Assembly: GCF_028765575.1 (NCBI RefSeq)
Contig: NZ_JARACO010000009.1
Location: 1 to 64,000 of the forward strand
Source of the DNA: Aliivibrio sp. S3MY1
GTDB taxonomy: Bacteria > Pseudomonadota > Gammaproteobacteria > Enterobacterales > Vibrionaceae
Direction of reading: 5' to 3'
Length of the DNA stretch: 64,000 nucleotides
Every line of letters starts with the position of its first letter. The first letter of the stretch is position 1. The notes under the pieces were generated by a model. It was not told where the DNA came from and ran no database searches. It was given only the letters and a program-made list of their open reading frames with translations. Both the position numbers and the translations under genes were made by a program. Shown one piece after another: positions 52,801 through 61,256 of the stretch.

Positions 52801-55226
52801 TCCAAGTCATAAATCTGTTCTTGAAGAACTTCTTTATTTTCGTAGAGTTGAGTTAAAGGTAATTGACCGTGCATTTCAACTAATGGAATTTCCTGTATTG
52901 AAACTAAGTTAGTCTCTACTTTTTGAGCTGGCTTTTGGGCCTTTTGAGTTGAAGGAGAACTATCATTGAAGATTAAGTTCATCTCTCTACCTGTTTTTAT
53001 TACTTGAGAATATGTTTGATAATCTAGGTGTTGACTATTAGATGCTTTGAAAAAATCATACGCATGTATTAACGAATCTTTTATGTCGTAAAAATTTTGA
53101 AATTGTTCTTTGTTTAAATTGATATCGGTAGGGATCCATTTATATTTATACTGGTTTTCTATGTTCCAGTTAGGGCTTACACTCGTTTGAAGTGTGGTTG
53201 TAATCGCATGTAATAAATAATCACCAGCTTCATTTCGGGCTTTATCTCTTGCTATTTCATTTGAGTCGCCTTCACTACGATAGTGATTTTCTAATGTATG
53301 AATTAAATCATCAATATCAGACAGCTTGTTTTCTTGTTGTTCTTTCGTGAAGTCTTTACCATTAATATCACTGAAATCAACAAAAACACTTGCTAATTCA
53401 ATTGCATCTTTAAAGTCTTTAGCCACTTTTAGGCCAGTATTTTCCAACCGAACGACTTCTTTAGTTGTTAAATCGGTATATGAAATTGCTGGAGCAAAGC
53501 GCTCTTGGCCATGTTTATTAAAGCGGTCATTGTCTGCCATGTTTATAATTGGGAGTGTAGGGTACTTATTGAGGGCAGCACGTATTGCGTGATTTATATT
53601 TCCAGCATCAATTGCACAAATCACTAATGCATTAAGACCGCGTTTTTTTGATTCAACGTAAGCATGCAAACCATTTGCGATGCCTTCATTAGTAATGATT
53701 ATGCTCGCTTCACTAGGATTCCCAATGGTATAGAACGCTTGTTTTTTAGTACCATCACCAAGGCCATCAAACATCTTATTTAGATATTCACTTTCTTCAC
53801 CGTCTCTTTTGATCTCTATTTTTTCAGCGTATATTTTTTGATAACCTGTTGTCGTGCTTATATCTCTCTCTTCGTTAAGAGACTGATCTAGTGGTAGCCA
53901 TGTTGTACCGTTAGAATCAATTCTTAATCCCGTCAGATGTTGAGCTGCTTCAACGACAAGTCCTTTTTGTTCCCAATAGGTGCTTTTTAATTGTTCCTGA
54001 GACGTTACAGGTGTTTGTTGTAGATAATTGTTTTTAGCGCTAGCTAATTTTTCAATGTTTTCTAATTCAATCTCGTGCAAAATTTGTTGTCTTTTGATGC
54101 TACGATCAGCTTCCCTTTGCTGGAATTCTTGAACTGATTTTTCATTAAAGACTACATTTGGTACATTTCCTTCTTTTAAGAAATCAGTATATTCATTACG
54201 TGAGTGCGGATCATTTGCATTTTCAAAGGAAGGGTAAAAATAAAAAGATTCGATTTCTTTTTTTCCACCTTTCCATATATGTACATTTAATAATACGTTC
54301 TTAAATCTGCTATTTTTTTGGTCATTCTTGATGTAAGCGTTAAACGCACCTCGAACTGATTTTTTCGCGTTTAATGCAGCTTTTTTCGAAATAGATGTTG
54401 CTAAATTATCAACAGGTGAATCATTTTCGCTAAGTTCAATGAGGTCAATCATAGCATCGGCATCGATATTGGCTTCTTTTGCCGCAGAATCAAAGACACT
54501 GATGTTTTGTTCTAATAACATTTTCAAATATACATGTGGGTTATCTGAGTTGAATTTTTTTTTCAAAAAAGCAACTTGTGAATCTTCACTATATAAAAAT
54601 TCTTGTATTAATAATTTCTCAACGTCTGATGTACTTTTTACAATAACGTTTGATTCAAAAATGGATAAGTAACCATTAGCAAGTTTTAGGGCATCTGATC
54701 GGCTATATACCCCGAGTTGGTCTAACCGTTCTAGCTCATTTATTGACTCATTAACGAGTTGTTCTGCTAATTCTCTTGTTTTTTTATATTCGTTGTTTGG
54801 ATTTTTTTTAGAAAAACGATTTGAATATGCTTTGTTTATTTTTACGAGCGCTTTATTTTTATCTGTTATTTTTTCTTGTTTGGATCGTTCGGATTTGTTG
54901 ATAGAAATAAGGCTGCTATGTAAGCGACGAACCTCATTATGAAAGCTATGGTTAACGGGCAACATTGCACTTGCACTGTATCTTAATGCTGCATTCGCGA
55001 TGTTTTTTAACATTGGAATTTGAGGTGGAACTTTTAATTGCTCAACACGTCCTCCAAGTTGCCCAAATGTCATTCCATAATATTCTGTAAATTTCCCCTT
55101 ATCGCCAACATAAGGCAATCTTATTGTTTTTGATGAATCTAAGGCCGAGGGAATATTTAGGTCATCTCTTGATCCTTGAAGCACTTTGCTTAAAGTATCA
55201 ATGGTATCGTGTTTGATTTCATTCAT
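49860..55226 (-). CDS. Giant Toprim-domain protein with acidic repeats
   Basis: 1788 residues. About residues 500-590 form a Toprim-like domain of the plasmid primase type: IIITNEGIANGLHAYV (catalytic Glu) and PIINMADNDRFNKHG (Asp-x-Asp). Residues about 996-1468 hold 20 full copies of a 23-residue Glu/Pro/Thr repeat. N- and C-terminal parts are helical and hydrophilic. It could be a primase or a DNA-processing factor carried into the recipient, as for some conjugative plasmid primases; no relaxase motif (HUH) was seen. Last gene of a five-gene leftward operon. Confidence 0.7.
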   Translation of the reverse strand: MNEIKHDTIDTLSKVLQGSRDDLNIPSALDSSKTIRLPYVGDKGKFTEYYGMTFGQLGGRVEQLKVPPQIPMLKNIANAALRYSASAMLPVNHSFHNEVRRLHSSLISINKSERSKQEKITDKNKALVKINKAYSNRFSKKNPNNEYKKTRELAEQLVNESINELERLDQLGVYSRSDALKLANGYLSIFESNVIVKSTSDVEKLLIQEFLYSEDSQVAFLKKKFNSDNPHVYLKMLLEQNISVFDSAAKEANIDADAMIDLIELSENDSPVDNLATSISKKAALNAKKSVRGAFNAYIKNDQKNSRFKNVLLNVHIWKGGKKEIESFYFYPSFENANDPHSRNEYTDFLKEGNVPNVVFNEKSVQEFQQREADRSIKRQQILHEIELENIEKLASAKNNYLQQTPVTSQEQLKSTYWEQKGLVVEAAQHLTGLRIDSNGTTWLPLDQSLNEERDISTTTGYQKIYAEKIEIKRDGEESEYLNKMFDGLGDGTKKQAFYTIGNPSEASIIITNEGIANGLHAYVESKKRGLNALVICAIDAGNINHAIRAALNKYPTLPIINMADNDRFNKHGQERFAPAISYTDLTTKEVVRLENTGLKVAKDFKDAIELASVFVDFSDINGKDFTKEQQENKLSDIDDLIHTLENHYRSEGDSNEIARDKARNEAGDYLLHAITTTLQTSVSPNWNIENQYKYKWIPTDINLNKEQFQNFYDIKDSLIHAYDFFKASNSQHLDYQTYSQVIKTGREMNLIFNDSSPSTQKAQKPAQKVETNLVSIQEIPLVEMHGQLPLTQLYENKEVLQEQIYDLENRIDNLALSSSDKAQDKIANYELKLNSLTQELKVLQDQIAKVEPEKVTKSTLKVESDDFVQKMSDAFSIPKEIHDLKNKLSIFNESIVKNELNETDLSLKQTAIELNLILLDINQEPTIEHDINETKLIDLNLQNIALAQNIIDSYLTMDSDLQESVQADAALISSAIDEEINKVNNIAIASSTEKTETEQSAVVETPELELAEEIQPQVEAEQPAVVETTEPEATEETQPKAETEQPDVVEATEPEATEETQPQVEAEQPDMVETTEPEATEEVQPQAETEQSAVVETTEPELAEETQPQTETEQPAVVEATEPEATEETQPKAETEQPDVVEATEPELAEETQPQAETEQPDMVETTEPELAEETQPQAEAEQSAVVETAEPELAEETQPQAEAEQSAVVETAEPEATEETQPQAETEQPAVVETAEPELAEETQPETETEQPAVAETTETELTEETQSKAETEQPDVVEATEPELAEETQPQTETEQSAVVETTEPELAEETQPQTETEQPAVAETTEPELAEETQPQAEAEQSAVVETAEPELAEETQPQAEAEQSAVVETAEPELAEETQPQAETEQPDVVEATEPELAEETQPQAEIEQPAVVEAAKPEATEEVQTQVETEQPDMVETTEPELAEETQSQAETEQPAVVEATKATMENIDKKQFIIHKDWSFASTAPDSFQATMSTNHFQQNEINIIKKLQHDLSEIKNQLNVIQKIKQNSPVKPSDKSTISENKSNQTQIPQKRSAQELQRLFTPAQSTDIVMEQNSQIKHSLETEEQPTINEEKTLTELISKLNNDLLASYKEDEIHNVKFKQLDNVLKENLKAIIDKAFMEHDVKSITEQHKLVESINTIARQSNLNRGVLISSTMSHALSNSTSNTSSYAIRNVIFDNLSFSNDGPLTNASIEHINGNMSLEEYVELAELTLPEKEFSAAFASDLDRINRHKEDNQIENNSSINIPSKESQIETNIGLN
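50821..52238 (-). repeat. Twenty 69-bp tandem repeats
   Basis: Protein consensus EQPAVVETTEPELAEETQPQ plus AET, 23 residues, 20 full units and a partial one. Variation is limited (A/D at 4, V/M at 5, T/A at 9, EL/EA at 12-13), and adjacent units are often identical, which points to expansion by recombination. Array length should vary between strains. Confidence 0.92.
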
Positions 55227-55238
55227 ATTGATAATCCT

Positions 55239-56588
55239 TTATTTAATTTGAATAGCGCAGCGCTTAAGGTGAGGGGGTAAATGTTCTTTATTCGCATAGG
55301 TAACTGCGATGACGTTGTGTAGGTTTTCTAATAGTATTTCAGCATTACTAATGTCGTTTGCTGTTTTTAATGGGCCATAGATAACGGCATTTACAATTAG
55401 ATCCTCAAGGGTAGTTAGTGCTGATAATACTTTTTTATTAACAGGACTAAATGATTTTCCTTGATAATCGAAGGCGTCTGTATTAATTGCAAAAGCAAAC
55501 CCTCCTTGTTTGTATAAATTGATAGCCTCAACGATCAGTACAGTACTAGCAATTTGTAAACAGTATTTTTTAGGTAGACACAAAACAACCGACTCACCAT
55601 CTTTGAATTTTATTTTGGCTTGAATCAGTAAGTCTTTAATTGGTGTTGTAAGTGTGTAGTGAAAGGTTGGCAATGAAAGGGAATCATCCATAAATCTAAT
55701 GAAACTAAGCATGATTATTTTATTATCATTGTTTGTATTGTACTGAGATATTTTACACTTCAATGTAGAGTGTTTTCCTGAAAAATGGATTAATGAGGTA
55801 GTGTTATCCATTTGATTCTCATTGAGAGAATAATATAAATTGCTCAGTGTTTTTAATGCTAAGCCTAAACTTGTATCTTTTTGACATTTACTCTCAGTAA
55901 ATAATTTCTCATGCTTGAATGTTGATAATTGAAGGATCTCATTGGTCTTGGAATTAAGTTCAGCTTGAACAGAAAAGCTATTATTTTCTTCAATTTCATG
56001 AAGTAATAAGTTTAAGGGGGCATAAATGCCTTCAAGTGTAACAGTAGAAGTTAGTTTTATCTTTTTCTGTGTCATCGCTTTTATGCACTGCTGCTTGGTT
56101 GACCCGATTAAATGAAAAGTAGAGAAAGTACATGATTGAATAAATGAAAGAAGAGGATCATCAATTATTGTTTGTGATTCTTCATTTATACCTTGTAATT
56201 TTTCTACTAATTCATAATTAGATGCAGCTATGATTATTTCACTATTAAGATTAAAGATAGCGATAGCATTGTTATGGCAGTATTGTTTTAACTCTATATC
56301 AGCAAAGATGGTAGTTTCTGGAGTTAAGCCGCTTAGATCATGAAGATAGAAAATTTCTTCATGCATACAAGCACAAATCATTTTTTTATCATTGTCGATA
56401 TAACCAAGTCTTAAAAGGTAGTTCAGATTTAGCTCTTCTTGCTCACAATCAACATCTATAAACTGAGCTTTAATAATTTCTGATAGAGGCTTACCAGCTA
56501 ATTTTTGATATATCGTGCTTGAATATATGGCTGAAGGAAGACTTTTAATTAAAGTTGCGGTTTCATTTTTTGGGATCAACATACTCAT
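55239..56588 (-). CDS. Hypothetical protein of the leftward operon
   Basis: 449-residue soluble protein, ATG overlapping the upstream stop by 4 bp. Contains GESVVLCLPKKYCLQIASTV and GGFAFAINTDAF near the C-terminus, in an alpha/beta setting. Not recognised. Operon position next to the Toprim gene suggests a joint role. Confidence 0.6.
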   Translation of the reverse strand: MSMLIPKNETATLIKSLPSAIYSSTIYQKLAGKPLSEIIKAQFIDVDCEQEELNLNYLLRLGYIDNDKKMICACMHEEIFYLHDLSGLTPETTIFADIELKQYCHNNAIAIFNLNSEIIIAASNYELVEKLQGINEESQTIIDDPLLSFIQSCTFSTFHLIGSTKQQCIKAMTQKKIKLTSTVTLEGIYAPLNLLLHEIEENNSFSVQAELNSKTNEILQLSTFKHEKLFTESKCQKDTSLGLALKTLSNLYYSLNENQMDNTTSLIHFSGKHSTLKCKISQYNTNNDNKIIMLSFIRFMDDSLSLPTFHYTLTTPIKDLLIQAKIKFKDGESVVLCLPKKYCLQIASTVLIVEAINLYKQGGFAFAINTDAFDYQGKSFSPVNKKVLSALTTLEDLIVNAVIYGPLKTANDISNAEILLENLHNVIAVTYANKEHLPPHLKRCAIQIK

Positions 56589-57652
56589 AATTTCATTCCT
56601 ATCTCAGAACCATTTCTTGATAGGGCTGTTATCATTGTTGATAGTGATTGCTTAACTTGATTTGTGATGTCTTTAAGCTTGGTGCTTATTGAGTCAGCAT
56701 TTAAGTCGGTCCCTGATTTTTCGAACAATTTATTTAATTCAGGTGCTTTCTTATTGATGTGATCAAGAAGAGGTTGAACGCACTCTAAATCTTTTTTAAG
56801 TTTTTCCATATGAGCAAGTTTGTTATTGTCATTCATAAATAAGCCTTGCTTTACTTCACTCATTATTGACTGCCCAAGCTTTATGGCTGAATTCTTAAAC
56901 TCATTGGTTTTTTTTGCGAGTTCTTCTTTTGTTAAAGAAGACGGTGAGGCTATCTGACTTACTAATGCCTGCATTTTAATACATTGCTCTGGGATACTTT
57001 CACTAAGGGCATTTTTTAACGGGAAGTTAGTGCTGTTAGTGCTCTTGGGTGATTGATTTCTTTTACTATGGATCGCTGCTGCAATAAGCTGACCTATCGT
57101 TGGGTTTGAAGCGTTTTTATTTAGGTCTTGTTCTTTTTCTTCTTCTTTTATGGATTGTCTTGAAGGATCCATATTATTGTTAGATGGATTTATTTGTTCC
57201 TGAACTGGCTCTGATTCTTGTTTTTGTTGGTTAAGACCGCCCAGCTCTAATTCTAATTCAGCTTGAGCCTTGGCTAATTCCTCTCTTAATTCTTCGATAT
57301 ATTGCTGTGCTGTTTTTACTTTACTTCCTTCAATAGTCGTATGTATTGTATTTTCAACATAGCTAGAATTAGAAGAAGGGCGCTCAGAATAATCCCCTGT
57401 GGCGTAACTAATGTCCTTATTAGATTCCATGCGCATATAAAAAGCATCGTTACCTTGGTTATCAATATGATGATAATTCGACGCTATTTTATTGTTCAGT
57501 TGCTCAGAGAAGAGGTCTCCAAACTTTAGATGTATATTGTTCGCCTCTATCTGTTTTGATTTATTGAGTTGGACGAGTTTATCCATACTGCAATCCCGAA
57601 ATTCAATAGGAGAGCGAAATCCTTCAGGTGGCCAGCTTCTTTTAGTCTTCAT
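56585..57652 (-). CDS. Hypothetical protein of the leftward operon
   Basis: 355 residues. The middle has a coiled-coil-like segment (TAQQYIEELREELAKAQAEL) followed by a low-complexity linker rich in Gln, Ser and Asn. The C-terminal 130 residues are helical. Not recognised. Confidence 0.6.
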   Translation of the reverse strand: MKTKRSWPPEGFRSPIEFRDCSMDKLVQLNKSKQIEANNIHLKFGDLFSEQLNNKIASNYHHIDNQGNDAFYMRMESNKDISYATGDYSERPSSNSSYVENTIHTTIEGSKVKTAQQYIEELREELAKAQAELELELGGLNQQKQESEPVQEQINPSNNNMDPSRQSIKEEEKEQDLNKNASNPTIGQLIAAAIHSKRNQSPKSTNSTNFPLKNALSESIPEQCIKMQALVSQIASPSSLTKEELAKKTNEFKNSAIKLGQSIMSEVKQGLFMNDNNKLAHMEKLKKDLECVQPLLDHINKKAPELNKLFEKSGTDLNADSISTKLKDITNQVKQSLSTMITALSRNGSEIGMKL

Positions 57653-58670
57653 GATTTATCCTTATATCTTTCAACTTTAAAGCCTGTAAGGTTTCGCTTC
57701 TTAGGCTTTTTTCCAATTTAGTTAATGTGCTATTTAGTGATTTACTATAATAAAGAGCCAGATGGCGCGTTATCTCTGGAGTCATTTGCACTTGGTTAAG
57801 TGATTCGATTCTTTCTGAATGAGCCAGTGTTGAACCATCATTAATGAAAGCGGCATCTCTCGCCTTATTGTTTATAAGCGTTCTTCGTTTTAATGAGTCG
57901 TCAATAAACCCTTTATAAAGGAGTGATTTTCTTAATTGCTGAAGCTCTATCGGACCTTGTGGTAATCCAATTAAAGAAATTTGTTCTGCTGATGGTGTTC
58001 GTATATCGCTTCCAAAAATTAATTCAATAAAGTTACTGGCCTTAACTAGTTCGTCTTCATTTAGTAACGAGTAATTATTTAGAATTTGGGATGTATCAGA
58101 AAGCTGCATACTGAAGGTTTCGAGAAATTGTTTGTCTTTTCCATTTTGAGAGCTATTTTTTGATTCAGTTTTTATGTGATTAAAGAAACTAATGTTTGTT
58201 GGAGTTTCATTATTCATCGCACCAGTGATTATATGGAATGTGCTTTCTTCTTTTTGTTTTTCAAAATTACAACTTTCACTTAAAGTTGTATTGACCTTGT
58301 CTAAGCTCTCATTAATTACCTTGCATGTTTCTTTACTCTGAAAAGGTGCAGAGTAGCGCTCTTCAGAATAATTGTTTTCAGTGATGGATATTGCTGATGT
58401 TTTCGCTTGTATTTCTGCTGATTGATTGGCATTTTTTTGATCATTTAGCCCTTCAGAAAGAGTTTTAGCTTGCTCCATTATTTCATTATGATTGCTCATG
58501 CGTTCGTCTTGAAAAATGGCTTCTCTAGTCATTTTCAACCACCAGTTACCATCACGAATAAAATCAGTGATAAACCAAATAGGGGAGAAAAAGCTATAAG
58601 TCACAGGACTTATAACCAGTGCCGCTACAATTATGAATGAGGTAATGCTATTCGATAGTTGGCGTTTCAT
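57642..58670 (-). CDS. Membrane-anchored protein of the leftward operon
   Basis: 342 residues. The N-terminus has a hydrophobic segment (SFIIVAALVISPVTYSFFSPIW, about 11-32) and the rest is hydrophilic and helical with a few Cys. Overlaps both neighbours by 11-29 bp. It may tie the operon's products to the membrane. Not recognised. Confidence 0.6.
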   Translation of the reverse strand: MKRQLSNSITSFIIVAALVISPVTYSFFSPIWFITDFIRDGNWWLKMTREAIFQDERMSNHNEIMEQAKTLSEGLNDQKNANQSAEIQAKTSAISITENNYSEERYSAPFQSKETCKVINESLDKVNTTLSESCNFEKQKEESTFHIITGAMNNETPTNISFFNHIKTESKNSSQNGKDKQFLETFSMQLSDTSQILNNYSLLNEDELVKASNFIELIFGSDIRTPSAEQISLIGLPQGPIELQQLRKSLLYKGFIDDSLKRRTLINNKARDAAFINDGSTLAHSERIESLNQVQMTPEITRHLALYYSKSLNSTLTKLEKSLRSETLQALKLKDIRINHED

Positions 58671-59220
58671 AATTCATATTAACCTCTTCAGGAATAGAGT
58701 GGCCTAACTCGACATGTAACATCTTGTTTGGCAATCTTAAGTTACGCATTGTTGCCGTAACATGATCGACAATGACAACACCCTCATCCAATGAGGTCAG
58801 CATTTTTGCATACCCTAGTCGTCTCTGATTGATATCGTTTCGATTAAATAATGCGCTTCTAACTGATGCATATAAGAGAAAAGTAGTTAAGGTATTATCG
58901 GCTTCTGTAAAACGATTATGGTGAGTCTGATAATATGAATTTAATATTCCGATTTGCTCATCGGTAGCCATGTCTTTTTCATAAACAGAATAAATTTCTA
59001 TTTCATCTCGACCTTCATTTATAACGACGTATTCATTTACAAATGATTTGAAAATGCTTGCTAAATGTTGCATTTGGAAAACAACATCGGCAGTCAAATA
59101 ACCCAATTCCAATGCTTGTTCTAGGTTTAATCCAGCATATTTTAAATCAGCCTTATTTATGCGGAGCAAGTCGCACTGCTTATGAGCATACTCAATAATT
59201 GTTTGGTTTATCTTTGACAT
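58648..59220 (-). CDS. Hypothetical protein, first gene of the leftward operon
   Basis: 190 residues, mostly helical, soluble. Divergent from the gene at 59280, with a shared 59-bp AT-rich promoter region (TATATACGTAT). Its end overlaps the next gene by 23 bp. Not recognised. Confidence 0.6.
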   Translation of the reverse strand: MSKINQTIIEYAHKQCDLLRINKADLKYAGLNLEQALELGYLTADVVFQMQHLASIFKSFVNEYVVINEGRDEIEIYSVYEKDMATDEQIGILNSYYQTHHNRFTEADNTLTTFLLYASVRSALFNRNDINQRRLGYAKMLTSLDEGVVIVDHVTATMRNLRLPNKMLHVELGHSIPEEVNMNYETPTIE

Positions 59221-59279
59221 TTTGCTCTCTTATGCGTAATGTTTGATTACAATATATACGTATGTGAATTATAAAACAA

Positions 59280-59789
59280 ATGAATGTAATTAACCCGAGT
59301 TTGACCCCACTGTATAAGCCTGCTGTTTATGCTTCTCTCTGTTCTAGGGCTGATATCACACTTTTTGTTGCTTTACAGAACGATATCGACCTATCAAATA
59401 AAATAATGACTTTTTCACCCTCACTTTCGAACTACTTTGGTTTTAAATCTGATAATACTCAATGTCATATTGGTGTTCCTGATGAGTTATGGTCCAAGTT
59501 TTCTCAAATAGATTTTCAATGCTTTTCTATAAGTTTAAATTACTTATCTCTTCATTATCACGTTGATGAAGAGCATGTAAGCTCATACAGAACTGCGGTA
59601 GGAATGGAAAAAGAGATTCATCTATCTGGAAGTGAATTAACTATTCGACTCCCTTTAAGAAGAAAAAACGCACTGGAAATTCAAGCTTGTATTGTTTTGC
59701 ATCTTCATCATATGTCGCCAGATAGTGAAGCGATTGAAGGGCAAAATGAGCAAATATCAATAACAAAAAAACAGATTTTCGAGGATTAA
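59280..59789 (+). CDS. Hypothetical protein
   Basis: 169 residues, soluble, beta-rich in the second half. It precedes the DsbC-like gene by 3 bp, so the two are co-transcribed. Weak ribosome binding site. Not recognised. Confidence 0.55.
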   Translation: MNVINPSLTPLYKPAVYASLCSRADITLFVALQNDIDLSNKIMTFSPSLSNYFGFKSDNTQCHIGVPDELWSKFSQIDFQCFSISLNYLSLHYHVDEEHVSSYRTAVGMEKEIHLSGSELTIRLPLRRKNALEIQACIVLHLHHMSPDSEAIEGQNEQISITKKQIFED

Positions 59790-59792
59790 TTT

Positions 59793-61208
59793 ATGGATGA
59801 TCAAAAAGAGACTGTTCAGGTAAATAGCAAATTGAGTAAATCACTTGTAATTGTTAGTGTGTTTGGCTTTATTGCTTTTATTTATGTCATCTTCAATACT
59901 TTTTATGGTTTAAAGGCTGAGCAGTCTTCAGGAGCTTTACCCGTACCCGTTAAAGCTATAAATGCAGATCCATTTATAGCGAGCGATGCTTTTGATTTAT
60001 TAGAGGCAAAGGAGGATGTTGCATTAACTCCTTTGAGTATTGGCGAATTAGAAGCGAAATTAACAGCTCAATTTCAGCGTCATGTTTTTCTGAAAAACAT
60101 TAAAGGAGCACCACTTTATCTTGCCGTAATTGGTGATGATATGTTCTTTGTTGATAGCACAGGAACTTACATGTTGGATGGACGACTTCTTGATATCGAT
60201 AATAACTTAATACTGTCAGATTTAATTCAAGAGGAAATTAATAGTGCGAGTCGTCATTTATTAGCTTTACGTTCTGCTCGGCTTGATGGTGTGAATTCAT
60301 TTTTAGATGGAAAAAACCACAAGCGGATAGTTAAAAGCTATGAAGATAAGGGATCTTCTATCCAAAAGGCAAGTGTTAGTAAGACTCACGCCTTACCTGT
60401 AGCCACAAATTCAAAGGAAATTAATCATAAATCCAATAAAGCAGCGATGAATTCAATCGCTGTTGATACAGATATACGCGCTTCTTCAATGAGTAACAAT
60501 AGTAAATTTACTGAGCTTCCTATGGGATTGAATCAGCAGCTTAATATAGCCCCTGACTTATTGAATATGGCCTCTTCGTTATCACTTTCAGATACAGCGT
60601 TTGAAGATAAGTGTTTAACTGTATCGCTAGGCGCAAATTCTTACGCTGAGATGTATCACTTATACCAAAGCATGAAATCAAAAAGTGTAATGAAAAAATG
60701 TGGCGAAGTTTATGCTTCAAAACTTATCCCCCAATTGGACGATAAAGATCTAATTGTCTATGAAGCTCCTAATGCGAAACGAAGCATTACGATTATTTCT
60801 GACTTTACGTGTCCTTATTGTCGAAAACTTCATGATGAAACACAGAAATACCTTGATGCTGGTGTCACTGTTCGTGTATTCCCTTATGGTCGAGCATCGT
60901 ATATGAACAACGGAGAATTGACCGCAGTTGGTAAGAATAACTCTTTAGCGCAGTGTCAATTACCGAGTAAAAAGGGTGAGTTATTTGATACACTGTTGTC
61001 AAATCCTACACTATATAAAAGCAAAGTTTTAAGCGGAAATGGTGTGTCATTACCATCTGAAAAGTGCCAGCAAGTCTCTTTTATCTATAAGGTAATAGGA
61101 GATATCTTAACAAGCAGGGAAACCCCTATTATTATTAATGATGAAGGTAATGTAGCTCGTGGATATTTCCCAGCGAGTTCTTTGCTATCTAAGTGGGGAA
61201 TGCTGTAG
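59793..61208 (+). CDS. Membrane-anchored DsbC-like disulfide isomerase
   Basis: 471 residues, GAGGA upstream. One transmembrane segment (SLVIVSVFGFIAFIYVIF, about 16-34) anchors it, with the rest in the periplasm. The C-terminal thioredoxin fold has the active site FTCPYCRKLH (Cys340 and Cys343) and the cis-Pro region ETPIIINDEGNVARGYFPA, closely like DsbC. A DsbC-type N-terminal dimer region (about 85-150) is also visible. Conjugative plasmids often encode such proteins (for example TrbB of F) to fold cysteine-rich pilus components. A Cys-rich exported protein is encoded nearby. Confidence 0.85.
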   Translation: MDDQKETVQVNSKLSKSLVIVSVFGFIAFIYVIFNTFYGLKAEQSSGALPVPVKAINADPFIASDAFDLLEAKEDVALTPLSIGELEAKLTAQFQRHVFLKNIKGAPLYLAVIGDDMFFVDSTGTYMLDGRLLDIDNNLILSDLIQEEINSASRHLLALRSARLDGVNSFLDGKNHKRIVKSYEDKGSSIQKASVSKTHALPVATNSKEINHKSNKAAMNSIAVDTDIRASSMSNNSKFTELPMGLNQQLNIAPDLLNMASSLSLSDTAFEDKCLTVSLGANSYAEMYHLYQSMKSKSVMKKCGEVYASKLIPQLDDKDLIVYEAPNAKRSITIISDFTCPYCRKLHDETQKYLDAGVTVRVFPYGRASYMNNGELTAVGKNNSLAQCQLPSKKGELFDTLLSNPTLYKSKVLSGNGVSLPSEKCQQVSFIYKVIGDILTSRETPIIINDEGNVARGYFPASSLLSKWGML

Positions 61209-61230
61209 TTATAGAGTGACAAGATTAATG

Positions 61231-61256
61231 AAAGCCCCTCGATGGGGCTTTTTTTA
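61231..61256. terminator. Terminator between convergent genes
   Basis: Stem AAAGCCCC / GGGGCTTT, loop TCGAT, T-run. It overlaps the last codon of the leftward topoisomerase gene. Confidence 0.85.

Noticed and set aside
49860-55226. Relaxase identity for the 1788-residue protein.
   Set aside because: I found no HUH motif, no three-His metal site in the N-terminal part and no helicase motifs; only the Toprim pattern can be supported.
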